Assembly (NCBI RefSeq): GCF_025685545.1 | Contig: NZ_JAGSYC010000023.1 | Coordinates: forward strand, 124,001-188,000 | From: Granulicella paludicola | GTDB lineage: Bacteria > Acidobacteriota > Terriglobia > Terriglobales > Acidobacteriaceae | Direction of reading: 5' to 3' | DNA length: 64,000 bases | In this document: positions 60,282 to 64,000 of the stretch, in pieces | Numbering within the stretch: the stretch's first letter is position 1 | Layout of the letters: every line of letters begins with the position of its first letter | Program-made: the position numbers and the translations under genes | The notes under the pieces: model-generated | Databases searched by the model: none | What the model was told of the DNA's origin: nothing | What the model saw: the letters and a program-made list of their open reading frames with translations, nothing else

Positions 60282-61076
60282 TCACCTCTGAGGATTGGAA
60301 ACGCTTGCACGAGTCGCACCTGTTGAGATGCCCCCGTCTACCAGCAGCGTCTGCCCAGTGATATAGCGGCTCGCTTCACCTGCAAGGAAGACGATCGCTC
60401 CATCAAGATCATGCGGCTCTCCAGGCCGCTTCAAGGGGATGCGATCGATGAGGTAATCGACCCACTCCTGATTTTGATAAAGAACTGTGTTCTGTGACGT
60501 GTGAAACCATCCGGGAGCGAGACAGTTAACCGTAATGCCATGTCGCCCCCACTCATCCGCGAGGCTCATCGTGAGTTGACGGATGCCTCCACGGCTCGCG
60601 GTATACGGAGCGAGACCAGCATAACCAAACACACTCGTGACGGAACCTATATTAACGATGCGTCCGTAGTGATGCTCGACCATCTGCTTTGCGATTTGCT
60701 GAGCAACGAAGAAACTGCCGCGAAGGTTCGTGTCAAGCACAAGGTTCCAGTCGTCCCATGAGACGTCACTGGCTGGCTTACGTACATTGCAGCCAGCATT
60801 GTTTACCAGGATATGGATCTGCCCTATCTTCGCGGCAGCCAGCGCCATGGCCTCGATGCTGGCGTGATCTCTCACATCGAGTGAAAGCGGATAGGCTTTC
60901 CTTCCCAGCGCTTCGATCTCTTTGATAAAGGGCTGCAGGTCCGCTGCGTTGCGGCTTGTGACGATAAGGTCGGCACCCGCACCAGCGAGCGCACGACCGA
61001 AGTACTGACCGAGACCTTTGCTTGCGCCCGTTACCAACGCGAGCTGTCCAGTCAGGTCGAAGAGCTTAGAGGACAT
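60282..61076 (-). CDS. SDR-family oxidoreductase (gluconate 5-dehydrogenase/KduD-like)
   Basis: A 264-residue cytoplasmic short-chain dehydrogenase. The cofactor site TGASKGLGQYFGRAL, the NNAG motif (ILVNNAGCNVRKP), the Ser of GSVTSVFG and the Tyr of the active site are present. The catalytic tetrad Tyr-x-x-x-Lys is altered: the protein reads PYTASRGGIRQL, with Arg where Lys is expected (codon CGT). The other sequence likens it to gluconate-5-dehydrogenase and 2-dehydro-3-deoxygluconate dehydrogenases. It overlaps the alcohol dehydrogenase gene by 11 bases, so both are probably co-translated for sequential oxidation of a sugar acid. Whether Arg supports catalysis is unclear. Confidence 0.9.
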   Translation of the reverse strand: MSSKLFDLTGQLALVTGASKGLGQYFGRALAGAGADLIVTSRNAADLQPFIKEIEALGRKAYPLSLDVRDHASIEAMALAAAKIGQIHILVNNAGCNVRKPASDVSWDDWNLVLDTNLRGSFFVAQQIAKQMVEHHYGRIVNIGSVTSVFGYAGLAPYTASRGGIRQLTMSLADEWGRHGITVNCLAPGWFHTSQNTVLYQNQEWVDYLIDRIPLKRPGEPHDLDGAIVFLAGEASRYITGQTLLVDGGISTGATRASVSNPQR

Positions 61077-62142
61077 GGGATTGCACCTCGGTTGGATGAT
61101 CCATACGCGGGTCCAGAACGACCTTCATTATGTTCGGTTCGCGTGCATGCAGCCGCGCAAACCAGGAAGGCCCTTCGCTGAGCGGCGCAACGGCGGTTAT
61201 CAGACGAGTGACATTCATTGATCCATCAGCGATGAGCCGCATGGCCTCGGGATATTCGCCCGCAGAGGCGCAGGATCCCTGCAGCCGAATCTGCCGCGAA
61301 ACGACCTTCTGGAGAGGTAGGTTTACCTGCGGCGTGATATTACCGACAAGGGTCACGGTGCCGCCCTTGCGGACGCAGTCAATCGCCGTAGCAATCGTTT
61401 CGTCCCGTCCGACAGCCTCAAGCACTACATCGACGCCGCGGCCGTTTGTCTGACGAAGAATCTCATCCGTTAAAACTGCACCGGATGCGAGGAAGGTCTC
61501 GTTGGCGCCAAGCTCTGCCGCCAGTTTCAACCTTGTGGCGTCGACGTCAGAGACGAAGACGCGACTCACACCGCTGCTCGACGCGCGAGCCGCCTGCAAT
61601 AGCAGGAGGCCGATCATGCCGGCCCCTATAACCAGAACGGTCTCTCCCCCTGCGAGGTGTGAGACAGCAATGCCATGCAGCGCCACGGAGACAGCTTCAA
61701 GCATGGCCGCCTCAGAGAAGGACAAATTCTCAGGCAGGGGAAAGACGACTCGAACGGGGATCGTGAGGAATTGAGCGAAGGCGCCGTTGCGCCGATACTC
61801 CCCGCAGGAGACGCCAATGACCTGACGATCATCGCAAAGGTTCACATCGCCAGCGCGACAGAAATCACACGCTCCGCAGAAAACGGTCGAGTCGAAGGTG
61901 ACGCGGTCGCCGGGAGCGAAATCGGTGACTCCTTCGCCAACCGCGGCCACGATTCCAGCTGCCTCGTGTCCCATAACGATGGGCGGAATACGTCGACCGC
62001 TGGAACCGTCATACCCATGAACATCGCTGCCGCAGATACCGCACGCAGCCACCTCAATGAGAAGCTCCCCGTGGTTCGGGGCGGGAGTTGGAACGTCTTC
62101 CACTTGCAGATTTAGATACTCGGACAGCAACAGAGCTTTCAT
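61066..62142 (-). CDS. Zinc-dependent medium-chain alcohol dehydrogenase
   Basis: A 358-residue MDR-type enzyme oxidising a sugar alcohol or sugar. The catalytic zinc site (CGICGSDVHGYDG; GHEAAGIVAAVGEGV), the structural zinc Cys set (CGACDFCRAGDVNLC) and the Rossmann motif ETVLVIGAGMIGLLL are complete, similar to sorbitol, threonine and galactitol dehydrogenases. The family start MKALLLSEYLNLQV at ATG 62140-62142 is chosen over the open frame reaching 62205; no ribosome binding site is evident. The SDR gene overlaps its end by 11 bases, and the MBL gene follows, forming a three-gene operon. Confidence 0.93.
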   Translation of the reverse strand: MKALLLSEYLNLQVEDVPTPAPNHGELLIEVAACGICGSDVHGYDGSSGRRIPPIVMGHEAAGIVAAVGEGVTDFAPGDRVTFDSTVFCGACDFCRAGDVNLCDDRQVIGVSCGEYRRNGAFAQFLTIPVRVVFPLPENLSFSEAAMLEAVSVALHGIAVSHLAGGETVLVIGAGMIGLLLLQAARASSSGVSRVFVSDVDATRLKLAAELGANETFLASGAVLTDEILRQTNGRGVDVVLEAVGRDETIATAIDCVRKGGTVTLVGNITPQVNLPLQKVVSRQIRLQGSCASAGEYPEAMRLIADGSMNVTRLITAVAPLSEGPSWFARLHAREPNIMKVVLDPRMDHPTEVQSHVL

Positions 62143-62368
62143 GCAGAGAAGGAGAACAGTTCGAGCAGATGTTCGGCAACTCCTCGCCGAGGCATTACAT
62201 CGCACCGGAAATTTGGAGACGTAAGTTGCTCATAAAAGAACGGGGCTAGAGATAGATCTATTGGGCACATTCCCTGTTTCGGAAAGCCAACTTAGAAAGC
62301 CGCGGAAACGCCGGTGCTTCGGCATCTCTCACGGCTTCTTCGAATACTAAACTATTGATTCTAAATAG

Positions 62369-62461
62369 TGGCGGAGAGTGGGGGATTCGAACCCCCGATA
62401 GAACTTTTGGTCCTATAACGGTTTAGCAAACCGCCGCCTTCAGCCACTCGGCCAACTCTCC
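62369..62461 (-). tRNA. tRNA-Ser (anticodon GCU)
   Basis: A 93-base tRNA on the minus strand. Acceptor GGAGAGT pairs with ACTCTCC, with a G discriminator and an encoded CCA end. The anticodon arm reads GCGGTTTGCTAAACCGT, with loop TTGCTAA and anticodon GCU, which reads serine codons AGC and AGU. A long variable arm (about 17 bases, TATAGGACCAAAAGTTCTA region) is typical of tRNA-Ser, and the T arm GGGGGTTCGAATCCCCC is perfect. D-arm GGCCGAGTGGCTGAAGGC is also typical. Confidence 0.97.
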
Positions 62462-62504
62462 TTCGGGTGTGGTCTGAATCGACAAACCATTCCGGGCTAC
62501 GTGA

Positions 62505-62532
62505 ATTATAGCCTGAGCGCGCGACCCGTCAC
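62505..62532 (-). promoter_or_regulatory. Sigma-70-type promoter of tRNA-Ser
   Basis: Minus strand: -35 GTGACG (62527-62532; 4 of 6 match TTGACA), 16-base spacer, -10 TATAAT (62505-62510; perfect). It ends 44 bases before the tRNA 5' end, so a short leader is expected. Confidence 0.75.
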
Positions 62533-62614
62533 CATTGCGTTGTGCAGATGCTGTCCGCAGGCGGGATAATCCGCGTTATATTGCGTAGGAACACGTCATG
62601 CGTATTCCCGATCC

Positions 62615-62620
62615 GGAGGA
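62615..62620 (+). promoter_or_regulatory. Strong ribosome-binding-like GGAGGA upstream of permease
   Basis: GGAGGA lies 53 bases before the chosen ATG but 11 bases before an in-frame ATC at 62632. An open frame continues through it, so translation may start earlier (about 14 codons) at a non-standard codon, as also suspected for the GH2 gene. Confidence 0.35.
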
Positions 62621-62673
62621 ACCTTCAAGCCATCGCACGTTTTGCCGATAGCTCCATCAGCCGAAAAAATAAG

Positions 62674-64000
62674 ATGCGTCTTCTGCCGCTCATTGGAGCG
62701 ACCTACTTTATGGTTGCCGGTGGACCCTATGGACTTGAGGACATCATCGGCAAGGCCGGGTATCTGCGGGCGCTGGTGCTGCTGGCGGTTATTCCGATCG
62801 TGTGGAGCCTGCCAACGTCGCTGATGGTGGGCGAGCTTGCGAGTGCGATCCCGGTTGAGGGCGGCTATTACGTCTGGGTGCGGCGAGCGCTGGGACCGAT
62901 GTGGGGCTTTCAAGAGGCGTGGCTTTCGCTTGGAGCCAGCGTCTTCGATATGGCGATCTATCCGGTGATCTTTGTGGACTACCTGAGCCGCTTTGCGCCC
63001 GCGTGGACAGCGGGACATCGTGGAGTGATCTGGGCGGTTGCGGTGGTGGTCAGCTGCACGCTGTGGAACCTGCGTGGGGCAAAGGTGGTTGGCATCAGTT
63101 CGGAGGTGCTGTTCTGCGTGCTGCTTTCGCCGTTCGTGGTGCTGATTGGCTATGCGCTAACGCGTTGGCATGGACATGGAGCGGGTGCGCTGATGCGGTC
63201 GAGTGCAGCGCCTGATCTGGCGGGTGCGATCTCGGTGGCGCTTTGGAACTACATGGGCTGGGACAATGCGAGCACGATTGCGCAGGAGGTGGAAGAACCG
63301 CAGCGCAACTATCCGCGAGCGATGGTCGGAGCCGCCGCGCTGGTAGCTGTGACGTATATTCTGCCGCTGGCTGCGGTTGGTCTCGCGGGGTTGAGTGCGG
63401 ACACGTTCTCAACGGGAGCCTGGACGGATGCGGCGAAGACGCTCGCTGGACCTGCGCTGGCGATGGCAGTTGTTCTTGGAGGCCTGATCAATGGTTCCGG
63501 GATGTTCAATGCGCTGATGCTGAGCTATACGCGTGTGCCGTTTGCGATGGCCGAAGATGGGCTAATGCCGAAGGTGATGCTGCGGCGGAACTCGAAGGGA
63601 GTTCCCTGGGTGAGCGTTATTTTCTGCGCTTGCATCTGGGGGCTCGCGCTGAACTTCAGCTTCGAGCGGCTGATCTCGATTGATCTCGTGCTGTATGGCG
63701 CGGCGTTGATGCTGGAGTTCGTGGCGCTGGTGGTGCTGCGACGGAAAGAGCCTGAACTGGAGCGGCCGTTCCGCGTTCCGGGAGGCATGTTCGGAGCGGT
63801 TGCGGCTGGAATTGGACCTGGCTTGCTGATTCTGTTTGCTGTTTATGCGGCGAGGCAGGAAAAAGTGGCTGGCGTGAATGCGCTGCTCTTTGCTGCCGGC
63901 GTCGGAGTTCTGGGAATGGCGGTGTATGGTCTGGTGCGGAGGATGTCACCCCCCCTCCCCCCCATACTTATGGCTCAAAATATTCAAAATTGGTCAGTTA
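62674..64000 (+). CDS. APC-family amino acid/polyamine permease (C-terminus outside window)
   Basis: An inner-membrane amino-acid or polyamine permease: 442 codons are present with no stop before the window ends. Start segment RLLPLIGATYFMVAGGPYGLED carries the APC helix-1 break motif (GGPYG), followed by ELASAIPVEGGYYVWVRRALG (helix 3), GAISVALWNYMGWDN and NYPRAMVGAAALVAVTY (helix 6-7 type). About 11 hydrophobic segments are visible. ATG 62674 has only a weak binding site; a strong GGAGGA lies further upstream in the same open frame, so the true start may be about 14 codons earlier at a non-standard codon. The visible C-terminal end passes into the C-rich dispersed repeat (SPPLPPILMAQNIQNW). 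Substrate is unknown. Confidence 0.9.
   Translation, partial: MRLLPLIGATYFMVAGGPYGLEDIIGKAGYLRALVLLAVIPIVWSLPTSLMVGELASAIPVEGGYYVWVRRALGPMWGFQEAWLSLGASVFDMAIYPVIFVDYLSRFAPAWTAGHRGVIWAVAVVVSCTLWNLRGAKVVGISSEVLFCVLLSPFVVLIGYALTRWHGHGAGALMRSSAAPDLAGAISVALWNYMGWDNASTIAQEVEEPQRNYPRAMVGAAALVAVTYILPLAAVGLAGLSADTFSTGAWTDAAKTLAGPALAMAVVLGGLINGSGMFNALMLSYTRVPFAMAEDGLMPKVMLRRNSKGVPWVSVIFCACIWGLALNFSFERLISIDLVLYGAALMLEFVALVVLRRKEPELERPFRVPGGMFGAVAAGIGPGLLILFAVYAARQEKVAGVNALLFAAGVGVLGMAVYGLVRRMSPPLPPILMAQNIQNWSV
63948..64000. repeat. C-rich dispersed repeat, copy B
   Basis: Plus strand: two runs of seven C separated by T, then ATACTT, ATGGC, TCAAAATATTCAAAA. It matches copy A (21669-21715, minus strand) in the C-runs, the CCCCCCATACTT block and TCAAA.TATT. 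It lies in the permease reading frame near its likely end and is cut by the window edge. Confidence 0.55.

Overview
The window looks like a chromosomal segment from an Acidobacteriota member, most likely of the Terriglobus/Granulicella/Edaphobacter type. This is inferred from gene content, not from a marker gene: four TonB-dependent receptors (three of them very long, Oar-like, with an N-terminal carboxypeptidase-regulatory domain), many exported enzymes with Sec or Tat-like signals, two large M14 peptidases, GC-rich coding sequence, and a ku-ligD pair. No phage, plasmid or insertion sequence transposase was seen, and no CRISPR array. The only RNA gene found is one tRNA-Ser. Two genes run off the window: the receptor at 1-3241 (minus, C-terminus missing) and an APC permease at 62674-64000 (plus, C-terminus missing).

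Layout. 1-11 kb: partial receptor, divergent alkaline-phosphatase-superfamily protein, GH2 glycosidase, M14 peptidase. 11-19 kb: Ig-like lipoprotein, outer-membrane protein, a tightly overlapping ECF sigma / anti-sigma / Spy-like operon, then the NHEJ operon ku-ligD. 19-31 kb (all minus): CarbD-TonB receptor, second M14 peptidase, ribokinase, GRP sugar porter, exported calcineurin-like phosphoesterase, Oar-like receptor. The last four fit uptake and phosphorylation of a ribose-containing substrate. 31-42 kb: TonB protein with an extra cytoplasmic domain, divergent two-component system, YncE-like beta-propeller, and a complete TolC/adaptor/RND efflux operon. 42-50 kb: exported Gfo/Idh oxidoreductase plus VCBS-repeat protein, then a receptor-sulfatase pair. 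50-54 kb: aldehyde dehydrogenase plus DUF779, with a divergent GAF/Fis regulator and a palindromic operator region between them. 54-62 kb: second GH2, ACS-type MFS transporter, and a zinc alcohol dehydrogenase / SDR / MBL-fold operon, i.e. a sugar or sugar-acid utilisation locus. 62-64 kb: tRNA-Ser(GCU) with a clear promoter, and the permease.

The main theme is scavenging of polymers and oligomers: receptors in the outer membrane, exported glycosidases, sulfatase, phosphoesterase and peptidases, inner-membrane porters and cytoplasmic dehydrogenases or kinases. The most unusual observations are a palindromic REP-like repeat inserted in frame in the linker of LigD, a C-rich dispersed repeat that supplies proline-rich C-terminal sequence to two unrelated proteins, a GH2 gene whose only sensible start with a ribosome binding site is ATT, and a TonB protein with a large cytoplasmic N-terminal domain facing a two-component system.
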